From Hyphomicrobiales bacterium (GTDB lineage: Bacteria; Pseudomonadota; Alphaproteobacteria; Rhizobiales; SZUA-8), in contig QILX01000221.1 of the NCBI GenBank assembly GCA_003232175.1, positions 1 to 13,817 on the forward strand: DNA of 13,817 nt, written 5' to 3'. Position numbers and translations under genes: made by a program. Position 1 is the stretch's first letter; every line of letters starts with the position of its first letter. This document shows, one piece after another, positions 1 through 6,790 of this stretch. Below the pieces are notes generated by a model. It saw only the letters and a list, made by a program, of their open reading frames with translations, had not been told where the DNA came from and made no database searches.

Positions 1-120
1 GGCGATTATGTTCGGATTCAGCAGACCTGCGGCGGCTCCGCCAAACTTTTGCTCATAGATTATATCGCCCGCCCGCGTGGTGACGCGAAAATAGTCGGTG
101 TCGTGCCTATAATTCTGGAG
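1..120 (-). pseudogene. 3' part of an unrecognised reading frame cut by the IS3 remnant
   Basis: On the minus strand an uninterrupted frame of 40 codons runs from about 120 down to the window edge. It includes NYRHDTDYFRVTT, then AGDIIYEQKFGG and GLLNPN, a composition like real protein with beta-prone segments. It starts where the insertion-sequence end seems to lie (about 122), so it looks like the downstream part of a gene whose 5' part was separated by the element. The plus strand is also open here but reads less naturally. I do not recognise the family and the stretch is short, so this is a tentative call. Confidence 0.3.
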
Positions 121-200
121 TTGGAGTTCCCCCAGTTCTGTGGACAGTTAAGGGCTTGCAGATTCTAAGCGTTCATGAGCGCTCCTTTCGAAGTTGATTG

Positions 201-214
201 GTGATTGGTGATTG
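201..214. repeat. 7-bp tandem duplication in orfB
   Basis: GTGATTG occurs twice head to tail (201-207 and 208-214), preceded by the similar TTGATTG. In the transposase frame one extra copy splits GYQSP from SPINFER, so one copy is enough to restore the expected protein. Confidence 0.8.
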
Positions 215-274
215 GTAGCCCAGCGCTGAATGCCGTCGGCCGGGATTGTACCATCCCTCGATGAACTCGAAGAT

Positions 275-296
275 GGCCATGCGGGGGCCATGCGGG
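275..296. repeat. 11-bp tandem duplication in orfB
   Basis: GGCCATGCGGG occurs twice head to tail (275-285 and 286-296). Removing one copy joins KAEARMA directly to IFEFIEGWYNP, the usual IS3 OrfB tail. Confidence 0.8.
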
Positions 297-970
297 CTTC
301 AGCTTTTGTTGGGAACTTTGCCTTTCGAGCAGTTCGCATTCGAGCGCGGCGAAAAAGCTTTCACACATTGCATTGTCATAGGCGTCGCCGACCGATCCCA
401 TGGATGGCCGGACACCGGCCTCCTTGCATCTGAGACCGAAGGCGACTGCGGTGTACTGCGATCCTTGATCCGAGTGATGGATCACGCTTGCCGGTCGCCT
501 TTGTGTCAGCGCCATATTCATGGCATCGAGCACGAGCTGGGCCTTCAGATTGTGGCCCATCACCCAGCCCATTATCCGGCGTGAAAAGGCATCCAGCACG
601 ACAGCGAGATACAAGAACCCTGCCCAAGTCGGGACATAGGTGATGTCAGCGACCCAGAGCGTGTTCGGCTCGTCAGCATAGAAGTTACGATCGACCAGAT
701 CGCAAGCCGGTCGCACCCGCACATCCCAGAATGTCGTGCGGGCTCCTTTTCTGCGGCTAACGCCGGCAATAGTCGCCACTTTCATCAACCGCTCCACACG
801 CTTGCGACCTATCTGGATACCTTCATCGGCAAGTTCAGCGTGGATGCGTGGCGCACCATAGGTTTCTCTGGAACCGCTATGGATTGCCTTGATGCGCGCA
901 GTCAGTTCGGCATCGGCAGTCGAGCGGGCCGAGGGCGCACGGTCACGCCATGCGAAGAACCCGCTGCGGG

Positions 971-1067
971 GTTGGTGATTTTTACACCCACCAGTTGATG
1001 CCGAAAAATGACTGGCCGCCAGGCACAAAACCGGCGCACCAACACAGCTGGGTTGAGACATGGACAC
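971..1067. other. Non-coding scar between IS3 remnant and oxidoreductase gene
   Basis: The roughly 100 bp between the truncated transposase and the oxidoreductase stop codon carry no supportable gene. They contain the palindromic CTGGCGGCCAG (minus-strand reading) and a 6-bp inverted repeat, GTTGAG at 1052-1057 and CTCAAC at 1067-1072, which overlaps the oxidoreductase stop codon. The hairpin has no T-run, so it is a poor terminator. The sequence looks like the end of a second, unrelated insertion element that truncated the IS3 copy. That reading is an inference. Confidence 0.35.
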
Positions 1068-2087
1068 TCAACTGCCCGCAGCACGGCCCCGCAGCATTTC
1101 AATTGTTTCCATCAAACGGACAGAATCAGCCAGAGTGCATGTATTGAGGGTCCGGTCGCCGCGCACACAATCAAGGAACAGGCCCATCTGGGTCTCAAAC
1201 AGGTTTTGTGGCTCAAAAACATGAGGATTGCGGCCCGCCGCAAACCCGGCCCGGGCGACGTGGCAATGAACGAATGTCGGCATTTCGGGCTGGATCGAAC
1301 CGAAAAAACTGCCATTGTCGCCGTGAATTTCGGCATATTGCATGAATATCGGCGTCGCAAGGTCGGCCTGGATCAATATATCCACCCCGGTCCTGGTGGT
1401 CATGCGCACCAAAGTCCAGTCTTCGGCATCCGCATCGATCGTCCCGCCACCGATCAGCCGCTGTTTTTGCCGCACCTCCGATGCGACAAGCGCGCACTCG
1501 CGAACCGGACCAAACAGCCATAAAACCAAATCGATCATATGGACCAGCATTTCGTTGATGGCGCCGCCATCGCTGGCCAGTTTGTGTTGCCAGACATCAT
1601 GACTGCCGGGTCCGCCAAGGCGAAATGTTGCTTGGGTGATATTGCCAAGCGCCGCGCCGACCCCGTTCATGTCGGCCCCGGCCAGCGCCCTGGCGGCAAA
1701 TTTATATGCCGGCGCAAACCGATATATGTAGCCAACCATACCCACGACCCCGGCAGCCGACGCCGCCGCCTCAAGTGACCGGGCGCCCGAAAGGGTCGCG
1801 GTCAGCGGCTTTTCGCAAAGGAACGATTTGCCGGCATCGATCACCGCGCCAATCAGTGCCTGGTGGCTCGCCGGCGGCGTGCAGATCGAAACCGCGGCAA
1901 TATCAGGGTCTGCGATCAGGTCCTCGACTTTACTGACGCTTTTGACCTTCAGATCACACGCCAGCACCTCTGCCTTCGCCGGGTCGATATCGGCAACGAA
2001 GACCTCCACATCACCATCAGCTTGCAGCCCGCTAATGTGCTTGGGCGCCTGCCTTCCGCAACCGATAACGCCATACCTGACAACCAT
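1068..2087 (-). CDS. Gfo/Idh/MocA-family NAD(P)-dependent oxidoreductase
   Basis: A cytoplasmic dehydrogenase of the Gfo/Idh/MocA family (339 aa, usual size). Members mostly oxidise sugars, inositols or related polyols; the substrate here cannot be read. The N-terminal Rossmann fold shows GVIGCG at residues 6-11 and acidic residues after beta-2 (VADID, 31-35). CTPP at 69-72 and CEKP at 91-94 carry the family's catalytic Lys (K93). The C-terminal domain has GGAINEMLVHMIDLVLWLFG (174-193), with the conserved His at 183 and Asp at 186. The start at 2087 is chosen because the Rossmann fold begins at once (MVVRYGVIG) and AAGGAAA lies about 10 bases upstream. The frame extends 60 codons further upstream but that part looks non-coding. 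It is divergent from the NAD kinase across 121 bp. The stop lies next to the insertion-element scar, so a slightly altered C-terminus is possible. Confidence 0.88.
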   Translation of the reverse strand: MVVRYGVIGCGRQAPKHISGLQADGDVEVFVADIDPAKAEVLACDLKVKSVSKVEDLIADPDIAAVSICTPPASHQALIGAVIDAGKSFLCEKPLTATLSGARSLEAAASAAGVVGMVGYIYRFAPAYKFAARALAGADMNGVGAALGNITQATFRLGGPGSHDVWQHKLASDGGAINEMLVHMIDLVLWLFGPVRECALVASEVRQKQRLIGGGTIDADAEDWTLVRMTTRTGVDILIQADLATPIFMQYAEIHGDNGSFFGSIQPEMPTFVHCHVARAGFAAGRNPHVFEPQNLFETQMGLFLDCVRGDRTLNTCTLADSVRLMETIEMLRGRAAGS

Positions 2088-2208
2088 TTGACGACATTTC
2101 CTTATACGACGGCGCAATTGCCAGTATTCAAAAACGTGTTTAACCGTGTATTGAGTCAAAAGGAACTCCGGCCAAGATTTTGGACCAGGTTTATTACGGG
2201 AGCCGGCC

Positions 2209-2976
2209 ATGACAATTAATCGACTGGCATTCATATCGAGCCCGGCGGAAGAGGCCGTCAACGCCAAAGCCGATCTGGAAGCCCGTTACGGCACCACCCC
2301 GCCCGAAGAGGCCGACGTTATCGTAGCTCTTGGCGGCGACGGGATCATGCTGCGGACACTTCACAGATTTATGGATACCGGCAAACCGATTTATGGCATG
2401 CATCGCGGTTCGGTCGGCTTTTTGATGAATGAATATCGCCCCGATAAACTTGCAGATCGCATCGCAGGCGCTGAAACAACTGAGCTGCACCCGTTGTCCA
2501 TGCAGGCGTGGGACACCAATGGCGCTGTCCACAACCTCCTGGCGATCAACGAAGTCTCCTTGTTCCGCACCACGTATCAGGCCGCCAAGCTGGTCCTCAA
2601 GGTCGATGGCCGGATGCGCATGGATAATCTTGTCTGTGATGGGGTTCTGGTGGCTACCCCCGCCGGATCGACCGCCTACAACCTTTCTGCCCATGGCCCG
2701 ATCCTGCCCCTGGGCTCGCGATTGCTGGCCCTGACCCCGATCAGTGCTTTCCGGCCACGGCGCTGGCGTGGCGCGCTCCTGCCCTATGGTGCCAAAATTG
2801 AAATCGAAGTCCTCGACCCGCTCGCCCGTGCCGTTAACGCTGCCGCGGATCATCGGGAAGTCTTGAAGGTCGCCCGCGTCGAAGTCGAGGTCGACGAGAC
2901 CCGCATTTTGCGGTTGATGTTCGACACTGACCATGGACTTGAAGAACGAATCCTGCGCGAACAATTCTTGTACTGA
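2209..2976 (+). CDS. nadK: NAD kinase (ATP-NAD kinase)
   Basis: Phosphorylates NAD+ to NADP+ in the cytoplasm and so sets the NADPH pool. The 255-aa length fits the short alphaproteobacterial form. The nucleotide-binding GGDG motif is at residues 42-45 (ALGGDGIML), NE is at 114-115 ([10 protein letters not shown]), and the signature [20 protein letters not shown] occupies 144-163. The ATG at 2209 is preceded by ACGGGAG at about 6 bases and gives an N-terminus ([11 protein letters not shown]) that goes straight into the first beta strand. It stands alone on the plus strand; the phosphorelay genes begin about 105 bp downstream. No promoter box is convincing in the 121-bp divergent gap. The identification is secure from the motifs. 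Confidence 0.95.
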   Translation: MTINRLAFISSPAEEAVNAKADLEARYGTTPPEEADVIVALGGDGIMLRTLHRFMDTGKPIYGMHRGSVGFLMNEYRPDKLADRIAGAETTELHPLSMQAWDTNGAVHNLLAINEVSLFRTTYQAAKLVLKVDGRMRMDNLVCDGVLVATPAGSTAYNLSAHGPILPLGSRLLALTPISAFRPRRWRGALLPYGAKIEIEVLDPLARAVNAAADHREVLKVARVEVEVDETRILRLMFDTDHGLEERILREQFLY

Positions 2977-3054
2977 CCCCCCTCCACAAACCGCGTAAAA
3001 TTCCTGATATCATGGCGCCGGAGTTTAACGTTGTAGCAAGCCTGCCTTGTTAGT

Positions 3055-3072
3055 CTCACTTGAGAATGTGAG
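3055..3072 (+). promoter_or_regulatory. Possible hairpin over the receiver-gene ribosome-binding site
   Basis: CTCAC (3055-3059) can pair with GTGAG (3068-3072). The right arm is part of the GTGAGGCGG purine run that serves as Shine-Dalgarno sequence for the ATG at 3082. A competing 4-bp pairing (TCTC with GAGA, 3054-3065) would leave it free. The stem is short, so this is only a suggestion of translational control. Confidence 0.25.
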
Positions 3073-3081
3073 GCGGTCATC

Positions 3082-3618
3082 ATGCCGGAACAAGCAGCCT
3101 TTAACGGGCTACATGCTGTAATTGCCGAGGATTCGCAGCACATGCGGACCCTGCTGCGATCCATGTTGCGGGCGCTTGGGTTTGGTCAAGTTGCAGCTGA
3201 AAGCAATGGCGAGGACGCCCTACGGTTGATTTCCTCGGGTTGGGCAGACGTCGTCTTACTGGATTGGAATATGCCCGGATTAAGCGGAATTGATGTGTTC
3301 CGGGCCATTCGCGCGTTTCCCGAACCGATTTGCAGGGTACCGGTAATGATCGTGACGGCCCACGCCTCGCCACAAAGGCTGAAATTGTCAAAATCTCTCG
3401 GCGTCAACAGTTTTTTATGCAAGCCGGTTTCAGTCAAAGCGCTGGAAAGCCGTTTGCTGAAAATTGTTTCGGAGCCCTATGCAGCAATAAATGGCGATTC
3501 AGCCCCGTCAGCCATGGGGACAAAAAAACCCGGGCCTGAACATTCGATTGAAGATGACCCGCTAAAGTCCTCATCCACAGATGAAAAGGATGATGAGTTG
3601 GAGAATTTCTATGTCTAG
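3082..3618 (+). CDS. CheY-like response regulator, receiver domain only
   Basis: A cytoplasmic single-domain receiver (178 aa). The acidic pair E16-D17 (VIAEDSQHMR), the phosphoacceptor D61 (VVLLDWNMPG), the switch Thr at 92 (MIVTAHAS) and Lys114 (FLCKPVS) are all in place, so it should be phosphorylatable. After residue 135 comes a polar, acidic tail (IEDDPLKSSSTDEKDDELEN) with no DNA-binding domain, so it probably signals through protein contacts. The ATG at 3082 follows GAGGCGG at a short distance. The last codons overlap the start of the Hpt-like gene by 8 bp, implying coupled translation and a phosphorelay partnership. No histidine kinase lies in the window. Confidence 0.9.
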   Translation: MPEQAAFNGLHAVIAEDSQHMRTLLRSMLRALGFGQVAAESNGEDALRLISSGWADVVLLDWNMPGLSGIDVFRAIRAFPEPICRVPVMIVTAHASPQRLKLSKSLGVNSFLCKPVSVKALESRLLKIVSEPYAAINGDSAPSAMGTKKPGPEHSIEDDPLKSSSTDEKDDELENFYV

Positions 3619-4213
3619 CGAAACTGCAACGGAAATGGCTCCTGAAGAAACTGGTGACGATGCGTCGGACAACAAGGTCACTGAACCCGAAGTCGAATAT
3701 TTCCCGCCCACCAATCTTTTACGGTCAAAAGTCAAGGTCCTGGCTCCAGGTGCCGGCTTCGATCTTTCCGCCATTGATCGGGCCGAACAGGCTTTGGATA
3801 AACTTTCGGTTCGTTTTGAGGGCTGGATTCTGGAAGAGGTTGAACGTCTGCAAAGTGCTCGCGACGATGTTGATGCCCACGGATATAATGGCGAATACGC
3901 TGACGAGCTTTTCCGCGCCGCCCACGACCTGAAGGGCCAGGGCATGACGTTCGGCTATCCGCTCGTTACTTATGTCGCCGGCTCGCTGTGTAAAATACTT
4001 GAAGTCCTGGGTGCTACAGAAACGGCAAAAGCTCCGATAGAATTAATCGACCATCATGTCGATGCAATCCGCGCCATAGTCAGGGACCGGATCAAGGGCA
4101 ATACTCACAGTACGGCAAGCGAACTCGCCAATAGTCTTTCAGATGCAGCCGACGCCGTTGTCGATGCCATGGTACCGTTACGCAAACCGGCCACGACCAC
4201 CACTGGGGCTTGA
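3611..4213 (+). CDS. Hpt-like histidine phosphotransfer protein
   Basis: A 200-aa cytoplasmic protein with a C-terminal helical Hpt-like domain. LFRAAHDLKGQGMTFGYPL (about 100-118) matches the Hpt consensus (A-H-x-L-K-G followed by a Gly-containing helix), which makes H105 the likely phosphorylated residue; YVAGSLCKILE (121-131) would be the next helix. The first 35 residues are acidic and probably disordered. The ATG at 3611 is chosen over one 30 bases upstream because GGAGAA lies about 6 bases before it and it overlaps the receiver gene by 8 bp. With the preceding receiver it forms a likely relay pair. Its 3' end faces the stop of the minus-strand DUF2336-like gene across about 30 bp. Confidence 0.82.
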   Translation: MSSETATEMAPEETGDDASDNKVTEPEVEYFPPTNLLRSKVKVLAPGAGFDLSAIDRAEQALDKLSVRFEGWILEEVERLQSARDDVDAHGYNGEYADELFRAAHDLKGQGMTFGYPLVTYVAGSLCKILEVLGATETAKAPIELIDHHVDAIRAIVRDRIKGNTHSTASELANSLSDAADAVVDAMVPLRKPATTTTGA

Positions 4214-4242
4214 TATTGTATCAGCTGTTTAGGTCCGATGGA

Positions 4243-5348
4243 TCATGCGGCCTGTTTCATAGGCGCACCGTTTGAAACTGGCGCCACAAGGTCAAAATCG
4301 GTCGCAAATCCCTCCAGAAGCGATGAAAAATCTTCCGGCGAGGATGCATTCCCCAGAACATCTTCAATGCCCCCAGCCACCGCCCGGCGCCATTGGTCAG
4401 GAAGAATGCCGCCGCGTTTGTCCATAAAACGGGCGATGGCCTTGGTGATGAATTCCTCTTCCCAGTCATCAAAACCTGCCCGGGCAACAAGGCTTTGCCG
4501 ACCGTATCCGCTGGCATCGGCCATGAGTGCCGTGACCCGCTCGGCAGGCAATCCAACAGTGAAATCGCTCCGTAACATGCAGCCCGGAGCACAAATCCAC
4601 GGGTGATCCGTCTTTCGGCAACCCATTTGGCGAAAATCGGCATCATTTCGGCTCTACTGCGCCCGACGGCAAATTCAACCAGCGAGTGCTCAACGGCATT
4701 GGCAAGCGCACCGGAGGAATTTTTCGCATCAATCCACCCGGTTCGATCGACAAAGGCTTTTAAACGGTGAGATACGGCATGAATTTGCGTTTCAACGTAG
4801 CGGCCCGGAACACGTGGATTTTCGAGCAAAAGGGCGGCAATATCATCATCATCGCCAAATCGCTCCGCAATGCGGCCAAGAATGGCGGAAGGCAAGGCGG
4901 CCCCGGGGTTATTCAGCAGCGTCTTGACGGCTCCAGCCTCGCCGACTTCGGAAATGGCGGCGCTGACCGGCACATTTACAATCCCGCGTCCAGCGACAGC
5001 GCGCTGCCGCCAGCCAACGACATCGACCAGCACATCATCGCCAATTCCCACCCCAAGCCGGAGAAACGGCACCGCGATGCGCCGAACCGGATCATTGGCG
5101 ATGGTATTTGCCAGATCTGCCGGCACGTCCTGAAATTGCGCGACAAAACGGGCAAAGTCGCGACGAACCTCGTCATTGTCGTCACGGGCCAGGGCACGAA
5201 AAATACTTAAACCGGCCTGCCGTTCCTGCATGTCCAGCATGCCGGCATCAAAATCGATAAAAAGTCGTTTGCCCAGCCCGGCGCGTCGCGCCGCATTGGG
5301 GGTCTCGAGAATTGTCTGGAATTGATCGGCGGACAAAAAGGTCGGCAT
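4243..5348 (-). pseudogene. DUF2336-like protein, frameshifted
   Basis: DUF2336 proteins are alphaproteobacterial, built of HEAT-like helical repeats, with no established activity; many sit near receiver and two-component genes. The 5' frame (ATG at 5348) shows the typical pattern: DDNDEVRRDFARFVAQF, then DVPADLANTIANDPVRRIAV, later KTLLNNPGAALPSAILGRIA and a C-terminal block with ERRITRGFVLRAACYGAISLL. Near 4550-4560 the frame is lost. The family-like continuation VGLPAERVTALMAD, then ARAGFDDWEEEFITKAIARF, is in another frame and ends at 4243 (APMKQAA). About seven residues expected between the two parts appear missing, which suggests a 20- or 22-base deletion. A TTG at 5363 is an alternative start; neither has a strong Shine-Dalgarno sequence. 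The first 260 or so residues could still be made. A sequencing error is the main alternative. Confidence 0.72.
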
Positions 5349-5428
5349 CAAACTCAAACCCAATCAGTGACCTTGCGAGCATCGCTGCCAAGGCTTAAGG
5401 AACCGTTCACCATAATTTCGCCATGTTT

Positions 5429-6475
5429 TCATTTGGCATAACCTGCCGGAACCGCAAACAGCCCGCGTTGCATTTCGCCAGGCTTAGTTTGAGCGTTTGT
5501 GAACAACCCTCCCCCCCACAATGGGCGCCCGCCGTCCCCAGACGGCGTCACGGCGGCATTGGCATCATTTGCTACGGTGTTCATGCCATAGGCTTTAAGG
5601 GTCGCAACCAGGGCCTGCGGCTTGGTGCTCTGCGCCGATGGGATCAAGCTGGATTGTTGGGGAAGAAAGAGATTGTAAAACGGCCGGTCCGCCGCGGCAA
5701 ATGCTGTGGCCGACGGCATGGGGCTGGACTGCTCAAACCCTTGTCGGACGGCAGTATCGCCAGCCGGTCTTGGCGCCAACCCTGCCCTGGCCCGGTCAGG
5801 TGTGAGGTCCACAGGACCCGAACTGGCGATGGGATTTGTCGCCAATGCGCCAGAGGCTTCACTTTGACGGTGATACGCCACAAGATTTGAGTACACTTGC
5901 GCAAAAGTGCGGGCTTTGCCCCCGGATGTATAGAAAATGGACGGATTGGCCTTGGCGGCGGCTGGAAATTGCTGTGAAGCGATGTCGTTGGGCCGGTTGA
6001 TCGCCGCCGAGATCAGTTGGCCGCCACCCCCAGCGCCCAGAAAGTGGGCAATGTAGAGTTCACCCTGGGTGGGCTCTCGACCTAACCTGGCTTGCAGTTT
6101 TTGCGCATTGGCTTGAGTAAGCTCCCCGGCCATCAAAGCCGCCGCGACGGGATTTGTGCGCAAGGCAAGAATTGCCGCCCTGGCTTTGGGGTCGGGTACA
6201 TCGTACCGCCCTGAGGGCGACTTTTGAATTGCAGCGGCTACATCGCCCAGGCCGTATTTTGCTCCCGACGCCTTGAGGGTCTCCATCCAGGTCCCCTCAA
6301 TGAACTGGAACAGACCCGTGGCGCTGGATGTCGATGCCTTAGCCGCAGCATTCAGCCCGCTTTCGCGTTTTGCCGTCTGTAGGAGATAATCAAATTCCGT
6401 GCCCGTCCGCCTCGAAGCAGCTTTCAGCGCCTGAGTAATCTGGTCAGGGGCGGAAACCGGTGCAATGGTCGACAT
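5429..6475 (-). CDS. SLT-domain lytic transglycosylase
   Basis: Likely a murein-cleaving lytic transglycosylase (348 aa) acting on peptidoglycan, of a type common in alphaproteobacteria. The N-terminal lysozyme-like domain has the catalytic Glu in LQTAKRESGLN (E38) and the SATGLFQFIEGTW block (51-63). A further conserved part, GELYIAHFLGAGGGGQLI, lies at about 147-165. The C-terminal half is Ala/Pro/Ser-rich and low in complexity. No signal peptide is visible, so export may use a specialised route, such as flagellar or another trans-envelope apparatus. The ATG at 6475 has CGGAG about 7 bases before it. A run of seven C (5511-5517) lies in the last part but the frame is intact. It lies 80 bp upstream of the DUF2336-like gene, probably in the same transcript. 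Confidence 0.87.
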   Translation of the reverse strand: MSTIAPVSAPDQITQALKAASRRTGTEFDYLLQTAKRESGLNAAAKASTSSATGLFQFIEGTWMETLKASGAKYGLGDVAAAIQKSPSGRYDVPDPKARAAILALRTNPVAAALMAGELTQANAQKLQARLGREPTQGELYIAHFLGAGGGGQLISAAINRPNDIASQQFPAAAKANPSIFYTSGGKARTFAQVYSNLVAYHRQSEASGALATNPIASSGPVDLTPDRARAGLAPRPAGDTAVRQGFEQSSPMPSATAFAAADRPFYNLFLPQQSSLIPSAQSTKPQALVATLKAYGMNTVANDANAAVTPSGDGGRPLWGGGLFTNAQTKPGEMQRGLFAVPAGYAK

Positions 6476-6496
6476 GGACGAACTCCGGACGGTGCT

Positions 6497-6512
6497 GCAT
6501 TATGGTTAATGC
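6497..6512 (-). promoter_or_regulatory. CtrA-like site within a palindrome upstream of the transglycosylase
   Basis: The minus strand reads GCATTAACCATAATGC, a 6-bp inverted repeat with a 4-base centre that contains ATTAACCAT, matching the TTAACCAT type of CtrA site known from Caulobacter. It lies about 20-40 bases upstream of the transglycosylase start and I found no second copy in the window. The role is an inference. Confidence 0.35.
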
Positions 6513-6647
6513 AAATCCGGTGCCAGGGTTTGTTGTATTGCGCCAGCCTGCTCTCCCACCAGGCTATCGCCCTCGTCAAAATTTATGGGGTGTTCGTCGG
6601 CTGGGGGAACAGGCTGGTGCGGATTATCAGGAAAAAGAGCAAATAGA

Positions 6648-6790
6648 GCGTTTCCGTTCTTAACGGAAGCGCACAAGACAGCAAGCGCTGCCCGGCGTGC
6701 ATGCGCCGCGCCCGCGCAGGCTCGGTGCGCAGCACCGAAATAGCCGTGAGCGAAAACACCTAGAGTGATTCCGTTAAAAACGGAAACGCG
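6648..6790. repeat. Element with palindromic inverted-repeat ends
   Basis: The left end (6648-6671, GCGTTTCCGTTCTTAACGGA followed by AGCG) and the right end (6767-6790) are inverted copies with few mismatches. Each end is itself a palindrome with TTCCGTT facing AACGGAA. Two further hairpin sequences lie inside: CGGCGTGCATGCGCCG (6693-6708) and CGGTGCGCAGCACCG (6724-6738). There is no reading frame. The right end abuts the stop codon of the receiver-like gene, so it may end its transcript. It resembles dispersed palindromic intergenic repeats or a miniature inverted-repeat element. Whether it recurs in the genome cannot be seen here. Confidence 0.6.

Larger units (their letters stand above)
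122..970 (-). mobile_element. Truncated IS3-family insertion sequence remnant
   Basis: One end is visible. Past the transposase stop (148) the minus strand reads CTGTCCACAGAACTGGGGGA, the kind of C/G-run terminal repeat typical of IS3 relatives, ending near 122. The opposite end, the orfA frame and the first part of orfB are missing: recognisable transposase sequence stops near 970, with no matching inverted repeat beyond. Without the second end no target duplication can be checked. The element is therefore a dead fragment, in line with the frameshifts in its transposase gene. Confidence 0.75.
148..970 (-). pseudogene. IS3-family transposase OrfB, 5'-truncated and frameshifted
   Basis: This is the remnant of a DDE integrase-type transposase (rve domain). 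In the main frame the conserved sequence begins at SGFFAWRDRAP (about 965), followed by the helix-turn-helix region with YGAPRIHAEL. The catalytic triad is intact: D in WVADITYVPT (about 645-647), D in HHSDQGSQY (about 468-470) and E in CESFFAALECE (about 360-362), with 35 residues between the second Asp and the Glu as in IS3 OrfB. After that the C-terminus is broken by three small lesions: a probable one-base loss near 319-321, an 11-bp tandem duplication (275-296) and a 7-bp tandem duplication (201-214). Between the duplications the expected tail (MAIFEFIEGWYNP, then RRHSALGYQSP) is still readable, and SPINFERSAHERLESASP closes the frame at 148. The normal OrfB N-terminus is absent. It is not expected to be active. 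Confidence 0.85.

Noticed and set aside
201..214. Short direct repeats considered as a CRISPR or iteron array
   Set aside because: Only two 7-bp copies without spacers; explained as a duplication within the transposase gene.
1052..1072. Inverted repeat at the oxidoreductase stop codon as an intrinsic terminator
   Set aside because: The stem is 6 bp with a 9-base loop and no T-run follows, so it does not meet the usual form.
2090..2208. EcfG-type or sigma-70 promoter in the gap between the oxidoreductase and NAD kinase genes
   Set aside because: A GGAAC is present but no partner box at the right distance; the best sigma-70 pair matches too poorly.
2194..2964. Long open frame on the minus strand opposite the NAD kinase gene
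   Set aside because: It mirrors a strongly supported gene, has no family features, and reflects GC-rich codon bias.
5511..5517. Run of seven C in the transglycosylase gene, considered as a phase-variation tract
   Set aside because: The tract is short, near the 3' end, and the frame is intact; no sign of switching.
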